From SAR202 cluster bacterium bin87 (GTDB lineage Bacteria; Chloroflexota; Dehalococcoidia; Lucifugimonadales; UBA3495): a stretch of 64,000 bases of DNA. This document shows positions 11,537 to 20,068 of the stretch, piece after piece (the stretch's first letter is position 1; every line of letters starts with the position of its first letter). The stretch spans positions 18,175 to 82,174 of the forward strand of contig MPNC01000014.1 of NCBI GenBank assembly GCA_002238825.1, in the 5' to 3' direction. Under the pieces are notes generated by a model. That model made no database searches. It was not told the DNA's origin and was given only the letters and a program-made list of their open reading frames with translations. A program made the position numbers and the translations under genes.

Positions 11537-11563
11537 TAAAATTGGACACGCGGGCGCGATCTC

Positions 11564-11743
11564 CTAATGTCTCAATCTCGCCAAGATCGCGCCAGCAATC
11601 GCCCAAGCGGCCCAGAACATAGCAAAGACGGCGACCACGAGGTCTAGGAATGGCACCCCTGTGACCCGCCCGATGACGCCGACGATACCCAAGACGACCA
11701 GGACGATCAGGAAGACTTTGACACCGGGAAACAGGGTAGGCAT
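11564..11743 (-). CDS. 59-aa two-helix membrane peptide
   Basis: Reading the minus strand from ATG 11741-11743 gives MPTLFPGVKVFLIVLVVLGI and then a GRVTG turn, a second hydrophobic helix (LDLVVAVFAMFWAAWAIAGA) and a basic tail RLRH before TAG. Two membrane helices with a short loop and a positive C-terminus suggest a small inner-membrane protein. A weak AAGG lies about 9 nt upstream. No family recognised. The gene converges on the preceding plus-strand operon. Confidence 0.5.
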   Translation of the reverse strand: MPTLFPGVKVFLIVLVVLGIVGVIGRVTGVPFLDLVVAVFAMFWAAWAIAGAILARLRH

Positions 11744-11861
11744 ACAGCGCCTTTACGGATCGGGTTGATGCCCGTCACTATATCAGAGGGAACCAACACG
11801 CCCGAACGAACTGAACGCAGGAGACCATTCACTCCACAATACCCGCCGGTGGCATCCTATC

Positions 11862-12155
11862 CTACCGCCCCAACCGACTTTGTGCGACTGCCAATTGTTC
11901 ATCAGTGAACAAACTACGCCAGGGTTCTTCCAACACGAAGGCTTCCACTGACAAGTCCGGTCGGCCTGCTTCCCATAGCTCGACGAACCCGTCCCCTGGC
12001 GTTGGGCCATCTAACAGCCGGATTGCGGTGGCCAGACCACCGAAGTTACCAAGCATGCCCCTAAACCGAAGCGGACGACGGATCACCCCGCACTGCCTTT
12101 CATAGAGTAAGAACATCGCTGCATCGAATCTCTCTTCCAAATTCTCGCTGTCCAT
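11862..12155 (-). CDS. Hypothetical protein, 97 aa
   Basis: ATG 12153-12155 has GGAGG 8 nt upstream (ccacggaggccacgca). The protein MDSENLEERFDAAMFLLYER... is soluble, with 'LDGPTPGDGFVELWEAGRPDLSVE' in the middle (split here: LDGPTPGDGFVELW, then EAGRPDLSVEAFVL) and 'EEPWRSLFTDEQLAVAQSRLG' near the end. The Trp/Leu pattern is reminiscent of small conserved proteins found beside restriction genes, but I cannot name the family. Confidence 0.55.
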   Translation of the reverse strand: MDSENLEERFDAAMFLLYERQCGVIRRPLRFRGMLGNFGGLATAIRLLDGPTPGDGFVELWEAGRPDLSVEAFVLEEPWRSLFTDEQLAVAQSRLGR

Positions 12156-12359
12156 TGCGTGGCCTCCGTGGTGCCGTTCCCCTCGCGGTATGATCCCAAC
12201 CTAGCCTGCCTCCACCCACTGGAAGCGCTGGTATGGCGGGCACGCATTTGAAAGGACGGGCGTCATCCGGCGCACAACATTATAGGTTTTTGTTGCAGGA
12301 CTTGCTGGTTGAGTTGGCATCCTACTGTCTTGCGTAGAGTTGATGAAAAGCCTCAAGAT

Positions 12360-13535
12360 TCAGGAGACATTTTGGTTTTTCCATACTAGCTGGAGACCGG
12401 TTACGGTATCGTTGGTCCCGTGCTCTATCTCAGGTGGACAGCCATCAGGTACGACCGCCAAGTCGAGTTGCTCTTGGGTCAGTGAAGTGTACGCTGGTGT
12501 TACGCCTATAAGTAATATGCCCCCTGAGTTGTCTTCGTCGCGCCGTCTTCCGTGCCCGAATTCGGTACCGGAAACTTGAACGCCGGAAAGTTTCACCCTC
12601 GTCAAATCCGCCCCCCTCAATTTGGTCCGTGAAAGATTGGCACCCTGCAACTCTGCGTCATAGCAGATGGCACCGTCGAGATTGGCTCCGGTAAAATTAG
12701 CATGATGCGCTTCTATCCCACTGAGCCTCGCTAACCTGCAAATGGATCGGCTGAAGTCAGCACTGGCCATTTTAGCACCAGAAAGATCGGCATATGTGAG
12801 ATCAGCACCTACCAACGTAGCGCTTTCTAAAACAGACCTCTCCAAGTCTGCCCAAGTTAGGTCTGCCTGGTCCAATGAGCACCAACGAACATCTGCCATG
12901 TTCAAGTTCGCTCCGTGTAGATCAATTCTGAACCCATCCTCTTCCTCGAGCGAAATTACCCCACAATCCCGTCGGCCTATCGCGGATAAGGCGGCTTGAG
13001 CATCCTCTCGGATGCGCTGCGGCATTGCCTCTCCTTCAATGACGTACGGTTTGTCTAGGATGTCATCTTTGGTTGGGTTCCTCACGAAAGCGCAGAACAG
13101 GCGCATGATTTGAATGTGGTACTGATTCGGGTGATCCGACGCTAATTGTTGAAGAGCGTAGATCCCCCCTAGACGTACTGCTAGCACAGGGCTACCCAGC
13201 ATTTCCGCCCCGCGCTGATAACGTTCGTTCGACAACGCCCGTAGCGCAATATCGGCTTGGTTCTGAGCAGTTTCCACTTGGCGCTTTGCCGCGTCCGTCT
13301 GACGTTCAGCCACTAACGCGCGCCACCAAGCGAATACGAACGCAAGAACTCCACCGATTACTAATCCAACGTTCCTGATCGTATCTATGGGTGATACTTC
13401 AAACGGCGTATCGGGATGGATCTCATCTTTGTAACTCCAAGCGAGACCGACGCCTATGACCAGCAGGAAGAAAAATCCGGTCGTGAACCAAAAACCGGTG
13501 GACTTGAAGATCTCCAATTTCCGAGACTTCGCCAT
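12360..13535 (-). CDS. Membrane-anchored pentapeptide-repeat protein
   Basis: Starts at ATG 13533-13535, two bases after the stop of the methyltransferase-HNH gene, so the two are translationally coupled. Residues ~12-32 and ~50-70 are membrane helices; a coiled coil (RQTDAAKRQVETAQNQADIA) follows, then about fifteen A(D/N)LxxA-type pentapeptide repeats (for example 'ADLTWADLERSVLESATL', 'ADLTYADLSGAKMASADF', 'ANLDGAICYDAELQGANL'), which build a right-handed quadrilateral beta-helix. This TM-TM-coiled coil-pentapeptide layout is common in bacterial hypothetical proteins and in some anti-phage loci. The C-terminal 60 residues are unique. Role unknown; coupling to a modification gene suggests defence. 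Confidence 0.75.
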   Translation of the reverse strand: MAKSRKLEIFKSTGFWFTTGFFFLLVIGVGLAWSYKDEIHPDTPFEVSPIDTIRNVGLVIGGVLAFVFAWWRALVAERQTDAAKRQVETAQNQADIALRALSNERYQRGAEMLGSPVLAVRLGGIYALQQLASDHPNQYHIQIMRLFCAFVRNPTKDDILDKPYVIEGEAMPQRIREDAQAALSAIGRRDCGVISLEEEDGFRIDLHGANLNMADVRWCSLDQADLTWADLERSVLESATLVGADLTYADLSGAKMASADFSRSICRLARLSGIEAHHANFTGANLDGAICYDAELQGANLSRTKLRGADLTRVKLSGVQVSGTEFGHGRRRDEDNSGGILLIGVTPAYTSLTQEQLDLAVVPDGCPPEIEHGTNDTVTGLQLVWKNQNVS

Positions 13536-13537
13536 GA

Positions 13538-15001
13538 TTAGGCTGCTATCCCCAGTTCCCGCAATCTGGCCACCAAGTATTCCTGCGGCCGGTCGCCCTT
13601 GACGCTGTTGCAGTGTCCGCATAGCAACTGGAGGTTTTCGATGTGGTCGGTGCCGCCGCGGCTCTCCGGAATAATGTGGTCGATGGTGAAATTGCGAAAG
13701 GGGAACTCGCTGCGGCATCCGTTGCACCGGCCCTCCTGCTGGCCGAACAGCACGTGCTTGTTCTGGCGGTACGGCACCGGCGCGTCGATGTCAGTGCGCC
13801 TGGGGATGTCGGTGCGGGCGGTAACGAGCCGGTTGTGGAACAGATCACCCATGGACTGCTGCAGGCGCATGTTGACCAGCTCGACGGCCTTGGGCGAAAT
13901 GTCGATGCCGATCCAGCGCCGGCCCAGGTTCTCAGCAGCAACGCAGGCGGTGGCACATCCGCAGAACGGGTCCAGCACAACGTCGCCCTCGTTGGACGAC
14001 GCCTTGATGATGCGCTCGAGGAGGGCCAATGGCTTCTGCGTTGGGTAGCCGACGCGTTCTTTGGACTGAGCTTCGAGGCGATTGATGTCTGCGAATATAT
14101 CCTCGACCGCCGTGCCTTTTGTGGATGCGAGATAGCGCTTGAGGCGCGGAACTCCCTTTCCCCGTTCTGGCCAATAGATGAGACCTGCGGCGTTCAGTGC
14201 ATCAAGACGGCTGTGCACGCCTGGGTAATCGTCTGGCCAACCAGGGATGAGGTCCTGTTCGATTATGTAGTCGTTCATTCCCCCCTGGGTCGGCGTCCGC
14301 CAGTGGTTACCGACATTGCTCGGATCGTTACCGCGCCAAGGTTCGCCCGATTAACCGGAGCGGAGGCCGCTGGCTGTCAACTGATCAGGTTGCCAGGGAC
14401 CCCGTTCGTCTCGATGACGGTACGCACGGTTCACGTATTCCTCGGAGTGGGGCAACCATTGGGTGTTCCAAGTGAAATTGTCAGTTTTGCAATAGAACAG
14501 GATCGTATCGTGAACGCGGCCGAATCCTTTGGCATCTGACCTGCCCGCTGTGCGTTTCCAAACTATCTCATTTCGGAAACTGGCCTGCCCGTAGATACTA
14601 TCCATGAGCAACTTCAGGTAATGGCCGGCTGTAGGATCGCAGTGCAGGTAGACGCTACCGGTGTCCTTGAGCACTCGCCGCATTTCGAGCAGGCGTACCG
14701 CCATCATGCACAGGTAGGACTGCATACCTTTCCCGTGGGTGAGCCCCGCCGTTTGCAAGACCTGATACATCGCGGGCTGTTCGTCGGCGATCAGCCCCAT
14801 CCAGGCCACGTCCAGGTCTGAGAGCGTCCAAGTGTCTTTGAACGCGGCGCCTGCCGCAGCGCTGCCGACCGGAGCGGCGTAGTTGCGGTTGGAGTTGAAC
14901 GGCGGGTCCAGGTAGATGAGGTCAACGGACGCGGAGTTGAGGCCGCGCAGGATATCAAGGTTGTCCCCGGTCCAGATGGTTCGGTCGGCGAAGTTGGTCA
15001 T
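13538..15001 (-). pseudogene. DNA methyltransferase fused to HNH nuclease, interrupted by an in-frame TAA
   Basis: From ATG 14999-15001 the frame encodes an N6/N4 DNA methyltransferase of the beta order: motif IV 'LIYLDPPFNSNRNY' first, then 'VGYPTQKPLALLERIIKAS' and motif I 'VVLDPFCGCATACVAA'. A C-terminal HNH nuclease follows: 'RCNGCRSEF', 'FTIDHIIPESRGG', 'NLQLLCGHCNSVKGD'. The frame is broken by one TAA at 14351-14353 between 'TASGLRSG' and 'SGEPWRGNDP', exactly where relatives read G-E/K-(S/T)-G. Everything stays in the same frame across it, so a single G-to-T change (GAA to TAA) explains the break. Fused, it would be a 487-aa one-chain modification/cleavage enzyme. Confidence 0.82.
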
Positions 15002-15128
15002 GGCACTGATCCCGTGGGAAGTATCCCACAAGGTCAAGCGCCACAACAACACCGGGAAGCTGAGCCAGGGGGTGCCGTTCCCCCTCACGGGATGACCCTG
15101 CGTTACGGCAGAGGGTGGGTGAGCCCGC

Positions 15129-15530
15129 CTACTCCTCCTCGCGTCCCCTCCGCAATCCCCGCCGGTACGCAATGGCAGTCGCCAAAGGCAACGCTCCCAG
15201 CACCAGCAGCCGAATGATGACGCTACATCCCCACAAGAAGTCCCAAGTGCCGCGGAACAGGTCGGGCAACCCGGGCGCACTCGCTCCCGGGACGAAATCC
15301 GGGAACACGAACGCATAGGCGGCATGAACGGGCAAAGCTGCCTGACCGAGGCCGCTACTGTTCCCACCAGTCCGGGCCTCGTGGCCGAGGAAAACGAGCA
15401 GGACGAGCAACAGCAGGAACAGGAGCGCCAGCAGAATTAGGCCAAGCCTGACGAGCGTGCGACGGTCAGGTCTTGGTCGAGGGCGTCGATCCGGCCCCAA
15501 ACTCCACGACAAGTAGTAATTTCTGGCCAT
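15129..15530 (-). CDS. Two-helix membrane protein with basic ends
   Basis: 133 residues: a basic Pro/Arg-rich N-terminus (RRPRPRPDRRT), a strong helix 'LGLILLALLFLLLLVLLVFL', a periplasmic-type loop of about 45 residues and a second helix (SVIIRLLVLGALPLATAIA) followed by RRGLRRGREEE. The arrangement predicts both ends in the cytoplasm. No known family. It lies about 130 nt upstream of the methyltransferase gene on the same strand. Confidence 0.55.
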   Translation of the reverse strand: MARNYYLSWSLGPDRRPRPRPDRRTLVRLGLILLALLFLLLLVLLVFLGHEARTGGNSSGLGQAALPVHAAYAFVFPDFVPGASAPGLPDLFRGTWDFLWGCSVIIRLLVLGALPLATAIAYRRGLRRGREEE

Positions 15531-15615
15531 TGCTGTCGCTCCAACCTCAACCGATTCTTCGCTTACTGCTGCCCCAAGCGATGGCGTATCCGTAACTCTG
15601 GCTGGGGAGCGTTCG

Positions 15616-15939
15616 CTATTCGATGGTTTTTATGGTCTCGCAGGTGGTGATCCAACCATCCAGGGTTTCCTCAGCTTGTATTAACCGCTCGGAACGTTCG
15701 GCATCAGTTATTTCAATCGGCGGATCGACAAAATCTTGCATGACATTCACAAGGTAGTCTCTCCCGTCCCACATCCACCTAGGATTTCCGGTTGTGCTTT
15801 TCAAACGTTCGTGGAAGCCGGGATTCCCTTCGAGGCAATCCCACAACTGATTGGATTTGCTCGTGATGCGGCCCTCCGAACTGCACGCCAGAAGTACAAC
15901 GAGCAGAGCCACGCCGAAAAATAAACTCGCCAATTTCAT
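15616..15939 (-). CDS. Small lipoprotein
   Basis: Starts at ATG 15937-15939, overlapping the stop of the upstream lipoprotein gene by 3-4 nt (ATGA). A signal peptide MKLASLFFGVALLVVLLAC ends in a lipobox. The mature part (about 88 aa) has 'NQLWDCLEGNPGFHERL', a Trp-rich 'NPRWMWDGRDYLVNVM' and a C-terminal 'GWITTCETIKTIE'; two Cys could pair. No family known. Translationally coupled to its neighbour, so both probably act together at the cell surface. Confidence 0.65.
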   Translation of the reverse strand: MKLASLFFGVALLVVLLACSSEGRITSKSNQLWDCLEGNPGFHERLKSTTGNPRWMWDGRDYLVNVMQDFVDPPIEITDAERSERLIQAEETLDGWITTCETIKTIE

Positions 15940-16493
15940 GACTGCCCCCCAGCCCACCCGGTGTAGCAACTCTCCGGGAACCGCTCCTCAAGTTGTGCGC
16001 GAACGTCATCGGAGAGGGAGAACGTGTAAGTTTCCGCCATCGTGATCGTGAAACTGTCCACATCCGATTCGATCATGTGCTGGAAAATCTCAAACTCCAG
16101 AGGGCGCGTGGCTCTGCGTTGGAGGCCACCCCGATAACCAGGATATGGCTTTGTTTCCCACACACTCTCGGTGCTCCAATCACCGATCTGGACGCGCCAA
16201 TTAGCATCGAGCGCGCTCGCCCGATCACTTCCCGCGTATATCACCAGCGTTGGGCGTGATAACCCCACCACACAACTGATTTCCATGTAAGGCGCGTCTT
16301 TTTGGGATGTACCATGGAACGTAATCCATCCCGGGCCGGTATCCTCAATCAGTGAAGATGCGGTACGTCCCGGGTTGGTATCCTCAATCGGTGAGGATGC
16401 GACGCAACCGATAGATGCAGCCAGTAAGACGGCAACCAGGGCGAATGTGGGCGCAAGGGCACGACGGGTGAAGACGGATCTCATGGAGTTCAT
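15936..16493 (-). CDS. Lipoprotein with duplicated N-terminal linker
   Basis: ATG 16491-16493 has GGAGG 7 nt upstream. The signal peptide ends in a lipobox AASIGC. Directly after it come two near-identical stretches, SSPIEDTNPGRTA and SSLIEDTGPGW, visible in the DNA as a tandem duplication of about 42 bp near 16340-16395. The mature domain (about 125 aa) is beta-rich with two Cys (EISCVVG and ESCYTGW) and 'PLEFEIFQHMIESDVDSFTI'. I do not recognise the fold. It precedes and overlaps the next small lipoprotein gene. Confidence 0.65.
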   Translation of the reverse strand: MNSMRSVFTRRALAPTFALVAVLLAASIGCVASSPIEDTNPGRTASSLIEDTGPGWITFHGTSQKDAPYMEISCVVGLSRPTLVIYAGSDRASALDANWRVQIGDWSTESVWETKPYPGYRGGLQRRATRPLEFEIFQHMIESDVDSFTITMAETYTFSLSDDVRAQLEERFPESCYTGWAGGQS

Positions 16494-16618
16494 GGTCTAG
16501 CCTCCGTGGTCTGGTGAGCACCCACTCTTTTTTCCAGGGGGCAGTCCGGTGGTGTCATCTGTCAATTAGTAGATCCATTTCTGATTCCAATCGCGTGAAT
16601 TTCGCGCCGTAACCAGAT

Positions 16619-17443
16619 TTAGTTAGCGGCCTGTGATATGTCGTCTGCAGCGGCGGGTCCTCTGTACAGGCATTTGAAATGCTTGCCCCAAGCGCCTTTG
16701 AGCATGGCGTCGATCCGTTCCCTGATTTTGCCCCGGTGGCATTCCTGGGACATGATGATGAAAACGAGACAGTGACCCGCTTTCGTGAAATGCAGAACGT
16801 CGATGGCGGCGTCGGGTACGGCTTCGCTTACCATGTCAATGGCGCGACGGACCATGCCGCTCACATTGTTCGTCTGGTGATAAATGACGAGGCTGTGTCC
16901 CCGCTGCCAGAACGCCTTGATCTCGTCCATGTGGACGTACATGGGACCGCTCTTGCTAATCCTGGATTTGTCCCCAGTGATCTTGTGGTCGGGGTCCAGG
17001 AAAACGATGTCGGCATCCTGGGCGCGTTCGATGGCACCGTCTAACCACTGGTCGGCTTTCGCCAGACGGGCATCGCGTTGGTTTGGCTTATCGTTTGGGG
17101 TGCCCCAAATCGGAGTGATTTCGCGGTAATACCTGCATCCGGCGCGGAGGAAGTCCAACTTCTCGACGTTGGCGACCGTGCGACGGTCGTTGTGCACTAG
17201 CCCCTTCAAGGCATCCCACAACGCAGGATCGCAACGTTGGTATTGCTTGGATTGATTTCCGAACAAATATTTTATGTTGTCGCCGCCCGTCCTTACCGAG
17301 CCAAGTCGGTAATACCACGCCACACCCAGCTTTAGATCCGGGTCGTGTTCGTCGTCGTCGCCTTCCCTGGTGATCCCGCACAGCCGGCGCAGTAGGCCGT
17401 ACTTGCCGAAATCGTTCACATCGGCCACAAATTGATCGCGCAT
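16619..17443 (-). CDS. Conserved protein with DVNDFGKYGLLR start, possibly methyltransferase-like
   Basis: ATG 17441-17443 has GGAGG 8 nt upstream and gives the start MRDQFVADVNDFGKYGLLR, a signature I recall from scattered bacterial hypothetical proteins. Later segments are 'LKLGVAWYYRLG', 'CDPALWDALKGLV', 'ADIVFLDPDHKITG', 'SLVIYHQTNN' and 'IDVLHFTKAGHCLVFIIM'. The FLDPDHK segment looks like motif IV (DPPY-like) of Rossmann methyltransferases, as in TcmP- or RlmJ-type proteins, but no motif I is visible. About 274 aa, complete. Function not assigned. Confidence 0.6.
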   Translation of the reverse strand: MRDQFVADVNDFGKYGLLRRLCGITREGDDDEHDPDLKLGVAWYYRLGSVRTGGDNIKYLFGNQSKQYQRCDPALWDALKGLVHNDRRTVANVEKLDFLRAGCRYYREITPIWGTPNDKPNQRDARLAKADQWLDGAIERAQDADIVFLDPDHKITGDKSRISKSGPMYVHMDEIKAFWQRGHSLVIYHQTNNVSGMVRRAIDMVSEAVPDAAIDVLHFTKAGHCLVFIIMSQECHRGKIRERIDAMLKGAWGKHFKCLYRGPAAADDISQAAN

Positions 17444-17644
17444 GATGGTTGCCTCCGTATGTCCGGGGCAACCGGACACGAAAAAACGGTTGCCCTGTGG
17501 TTCTTACTGTCCGCATTCGGCAGACAGATCGGCTTTCGGTGCGAGATTCGCACCCATGCCGGTTTGAACCAAGGGGCAACCGCAGATATAATCTCGTGCG
17601 GCCTGTTTCGGGCCTATGGGCGTCCCGGCATGGATGCCCAAGCA

Positions 17645-17679
17645 GACGGCCCCTTCTCGTGCGAGGAGAAGGGGCCGTC
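17645..17679. terminator. Long perfect hairpin
   Basis: GACGGCCCCTTCTC (17645-17658) pairs with GAGAAGGGGCCGTC (17666-17679), 14 bp, 7-nt loop. AATGTTCAAAT follows on the plus strand. Confidence 0.5.
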
Positions 17680-17964
17680 AATGTTCAAATATGGATTGCC
17701 ATTGTCTCCCCAGGGAGACCGTCAACACCAAGCAGCGCGGCGATCGGGCGCATCGTGGAACCCCCCTTGCGGCCATGAGGATGGCGTCATGCTACTGCCG
17801 CCGGGTTCCCGATGTGAGGTTCGCAAGGGAGGCATAAAGCCATCCCAAGCGGATACCTCAAAAAACGTCGGGTGGAACGAATGCTCCGAAACCCTCGGCA
17901 GTAGCGGGGATTTTGTAACACGCGGATTTACCGGTGTCAAATATTCGGGATCATGATAAAGATT

Positions 17965-17992
17965 AGGGCCGATCCTCGCGAGGATCGGCCCT
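17965..17992 (-). terminator. 28-bp perfect palindrome, terminator-like
   Basis: AGGGCCGATCCTCG followed directly by CGAGGATCGGCCCT. On the minus strand it comes 23 nt after the HEPN-like gene and is followed by TAATCTTTATC. Confidence 0.6.
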
Positions 17993-18014
17993 ATTAGGAC
18001 GCCGGTGGTTGTGG

Positions 18015-18365
18015 TTATCGGATTAGTGGTTCCAGCTTGTCCAACAGCCGCTCCACGTCGTCCAGCCCTTCGGCGACGTTCGCCGCGCTGCGCCAATCTT
18101 CGTAGAAGTTGGCATGCAGGGCGCTGGCCACGTCAAAAAGGGCGCGGATTTCCCGGTCCCTGGTTTCGGCGCGAAGGTCGTCAACCACGTCGAACAGTTG
18201 CGAATGACCGCGATGTCGCCAGCCCCGCTGCTCGGCGATAGCCTTCACCATTTGAGCGGCGGCACCCCACCCTTTTTCTGAGGCTTGGCGCACGTCGCCG
18301 GCGGCGAGTTCGGTTCGGGCCTGTGCCAGCAGGTGACGGCTTGCCATTTGGTATGTGGTTACCAA
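18015..18365 (-). CDS. HEPN/PaREP1-like protein
   Basis: The preferred start is TTG 18363-18365, because GGAGG lies 7 nt upstream (ccggaggcactaaa); ATG 18347 is an alternative. The sequence 'LLAQARTELAAGDVRQASEKGWGAAAQMVKAIAEQRGW' (seen as LLAQARTELAAGDVRQASEK then GWGAAAQMVKAIAEQRGW) is typical of the PaREP1/HEPN helical domain, with 'HRGHSQLFDVVDDL' after it. HEPN proteins often act with nucleotidyltransferases or as RNases in toxin-antitoxin and phage defence. The usual RxxxxH catalytic motif is not obvious here, so it may be a non-catalytic member. Followed by a strong terminator. Confidence 0.62.
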   Translation of the reverse strand: MVTTYQMASRHLLAQARTELAAGDVRQASEKGWGAAAQMVKAIAEQRGWRHRGHSQLFDVVDDLRAETRDREIRALFDVASALHANFYEDWRSAANVAEGLDDVERLLDKLEPLIR

Positions 18366-18491
18366 TTTAGTGCCTCCGGGTGTGCGGATTTGAGTAGGGA
18401 AACCGCACCCCAATGGTACAACAATGCACAACGGGTGCGCTAGCCACCCCACCCACCCCACCCGCACATCACCATCGACCAGACAAAGTTC

Positions 18492-18520
18492 GGCCCCGCC
18501 TGGCCACACACGGCGGGGCC
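18492..18520 (-). terminator. Terminator-like hairpin
   Basis: GGCCCCGCC (18492-18500) pairs with GGCGGGGCC (18512-18520). Lies downstream of the small minus-strand gene that ends at 18595; AATC runs flank it. Confidence 0.5.
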
Positions 18521-18594
18521 ATCAAAAATCCCTTGCTATCGCAGGGGGCGGCATCATATCACAGGATGCTTACATATGGCGCAATCGGGAATCG

Positions 18595-18819
18595 CTAGAT
18601 TTCGCCGGTTTTATTGTCCGGTGAAACGATCGCGTCCGCGACCTGCCAAAGCACCGTCTCGGCGCGCTCAGCGTTATCCAATGCCCCCACGATGAAGGTC
18701 TGATCGCCCGCAATATGCACGCCGATTTTGTAACCCAGCTGCCTCAATTGAGAGCCCACCCACTCCGTTATGTACACCCCGACCCAGGCATATCGAGCCG
18801 TGCTATACTCCGGCACCAT
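18595..18819 (-). CDS. Short C5-methyltransferase-like C-terminal module
   Basis: 74 residues from ATG 18817-18819. The core 'LRQLGYKIGVHIAGDQTFIVGAL' (first LRQLGYKIGVHIA, then GDQTFIVGAL) matches the C-terminal segment of the proteins at 19505-19792 and 22192-22692: L-G-Y-x-V/I ... (D)xxxVG-x-L. In Dcm-type enzymes this would be the 'L-x-x-LGY-x-V' region that precedes the target recognition domain. There is no catalytic motif in so short a protein. It may be a remnant or a small partner protein. Weak ribosome site. Confidence 0.4.
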   Translation of the reverse strand: MVPEYSTARYAWVGVYITEWVGSQLRQLGYKIGVHIAGDQTFIVGALDNAERAETVLWQVADAIVSPDNKTGEI

Positions 18820-18846
18820 TTAGATTTTCAGGGCAAGGCGGACAAT

Positions 18847-19404
18847 ATGGCTGGCTCAAAGAGAACGTATGCAGGCATAGCGATTATCGTGGTCGCGTTG
18901 CTGACAATCGCCGCGTTCGCCTTGGTCGCAATGGTTGGCCTCGGTGGCTCGCCAGCGCAAGCCCACGAGGACGGTACCCTCCACTACCATCCCACGCCTA
19001 CACCGCCACTGGTGGGATTGGACGAGCAAGTGGTCTTACATCCCTCCGCGTACTATCACGAGGACGACCACATCCTCAAGATAACTACGGTGATCGAGGG
19101 CGCGCCGTTGCCCGAGGAATGGCAATACGCGGAATCGTATGTGGAAGTCTCCATCCAAGACAGCGGGTGGTCAGTCTTGGGGACGTGCGATACCTATAAT
19201 TCAACCAGTAAATCCCACTATGAGGACGATGTAGCCGTTTGCGATATGACGTTGCCGGATTATTTTGCCCTCGATAATCGAACGGAGCCATTGGTAACGC
19301 GGATCCAAGTCAATGTGACTTTTTGGTCGATTGGTCGATCCCAGCATTTAAGCCCGAGTTCAACCTTCTACATCGACCTGTATAACCGGGCCAATTGGAA
19401 ATGA
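18847..19404 (+). CDS. Secreted protein of unknown function
   Basis: ATG 18847 with AAGGCGG upstream. A basic N-terminus and long signal sequence (about residues 8-40, IIVVALLTIAAFALVAMVGL) end near SPAQAHE. The mature part begins 'HEDGTLHYHPTPTPPLVGLD', then about 130 residues of apparently beta-rich sequence with Cys at GTCDTYN and VCDMTLP. His/Asp residues at the mature N-terminus could bind metal, but this is speculative. It is divergent from the small minus-strand gene that begins 28 bp to its left; a TATACT at about 18804 may be part of its promoter. Confidence 0.6.
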   Translation: MAGSKRTYAGIAIIVVALLTIAAFALVAMVGLGGSPAQAHEDGTLHYHPTPTPPLVGLDEQVVLHPSAYYHEDDHILKITTVIEGAPLPEEWQYAESYVEVSIQDSGWSVLGTCDTYNSTSKSHYEDDVAVCDMTLPDYFALDNRTEPLVTRIQVNVTFWSIGRSQHLSPSSTFYIDLYNRANWK

Positions 19405-19504
19405 GGCAACTGTGATGGGGCGGACGCGCTCGCCCGGACAGTAGGGTATGCGGTTGTCCCACTGGAACTCCTCAGCGGGAATTGCCGTGCGCCCGGACCA
19501 AGGT

Positions 19505-19792
19505 TCAGATTGGTCGGAGAGTGAGAGCGGATACGTCCGTTGCCAATTGTTCCATCACCGCCTGAACCGTGAGTTCAGTGGGCCACGTGAACGGTTCAGG
19601 TGAAAGTGTGCCAATCACGAAGTCACTGTTGCCGTCAACATGATAGCCCAACTGCCGTGCCCGTTCCCGGGCTTGTGGTGCGAATACGCCTGCGCTGTCT
19701 CCCACCAGTAGGAACCCCGCCGGACGACGAACCCGCAGGAACCGGGCAAGCCCCAAAGTGCGTCCTGATCCATCGCCCGGCAACGAGGGCAA
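19505..19792 (-). CDS. Truncated C5-methyltransferase-like protein
   Basis: A frame opening at TTG 19790-19792 reads 'LGLARFLRVRRPAGFLLVGD', 'ARERARQLGYHVDGNSDFVIGTL' (ARERARQLGYHV, DGNSDFVIGTL). The same series, FLRVRRPxxFLL ... LGYxVxGNxxxxVGxL, occurs in the longer protein at 22192-22692. In real Dcm enzymes the RP...E-N-V and LGY segments follow the catalytic Pro-Cys. Here the N-terminal half with motifs I and IV is absent. A CPRC-containing peptide lies upstream in another frame (ATG 19837-19839), so a frameshift may have cut the gene. Confidence 0.4.
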   Translation of the reverse strand: MPSLPGDGSGRTLGLARFLRVRRPAGFLLVGDSAGVFAPQARERARQLGYHVDGNSDFVIGTLSPEPFTWPTELTVQAVMEQLATDVSALTLRPI

Positions 19793-19863
19793 AGTGGGCG
19801 CGGATGGCGGACATGCGACGCCGCTAGGTATATCCCCATGACGCAGTAGTGGAGGACCGGAAA

Positions 19864-20052
19864 GTGCCTAAAATAAGTGAAGCCGCGTTACGTGAAGTAC
19901 GAACTGCGCTTGAACAATATTTGGCCGAATTGCGAGAGTCTCCGCTCACTGCGGGAACGGTTGGAACTCATTCCAGCGGGGCCAATATGTTCGTCAATTG
20001 GCTGGCGGACAACTACACGCCGGGTGACGGCCTTCGCAGGCGACGACGCTAA
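19864..20052 (+). CDS. Small protein resembling integrase core-binding (SAM-like) domain
   Basis: GTG 19864 with GGAGG 8 nt upstream. 62 residues: 'ALREVRTALEQYLAELRES' then 'LTAGTVGTHSSGANMFVNWL' and 'ADNYTPGDGLRRRRR'. The pattern Y-x3-L-x-x-S-x-L-x3-T-x3-(Y/H)...FVxWL-x-x-x-xxPG is that of the N-terminal helical domain of tyrosine integrases, found alone in small accessory proteins. No catalytic domain is present. It may bind DNA, possibly as half of a two-gene unit with the next gene 16 nt downstream. Confidence 0.5.
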   Translation: MPKISEAALREVRTALEQYLAELRESPLTAGTVGTHSSGANMFVNWLADNYTPGDGLRRRRR

Positions 20053-20068
20053 CTAGTGGGGTGATCAA

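Larger units (their letters stand above)
17444..18014. other. Long intergenic region with two strong hairpins
   Basis: No convincing gene in 570 bp. It holds the ribosome site of the gene to the left and the two perfect hairpins annotated separately (17645-17679 and 17965-17992). Between them, 17700-17960, I see nothing recognisable. Confidence 0.5.
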
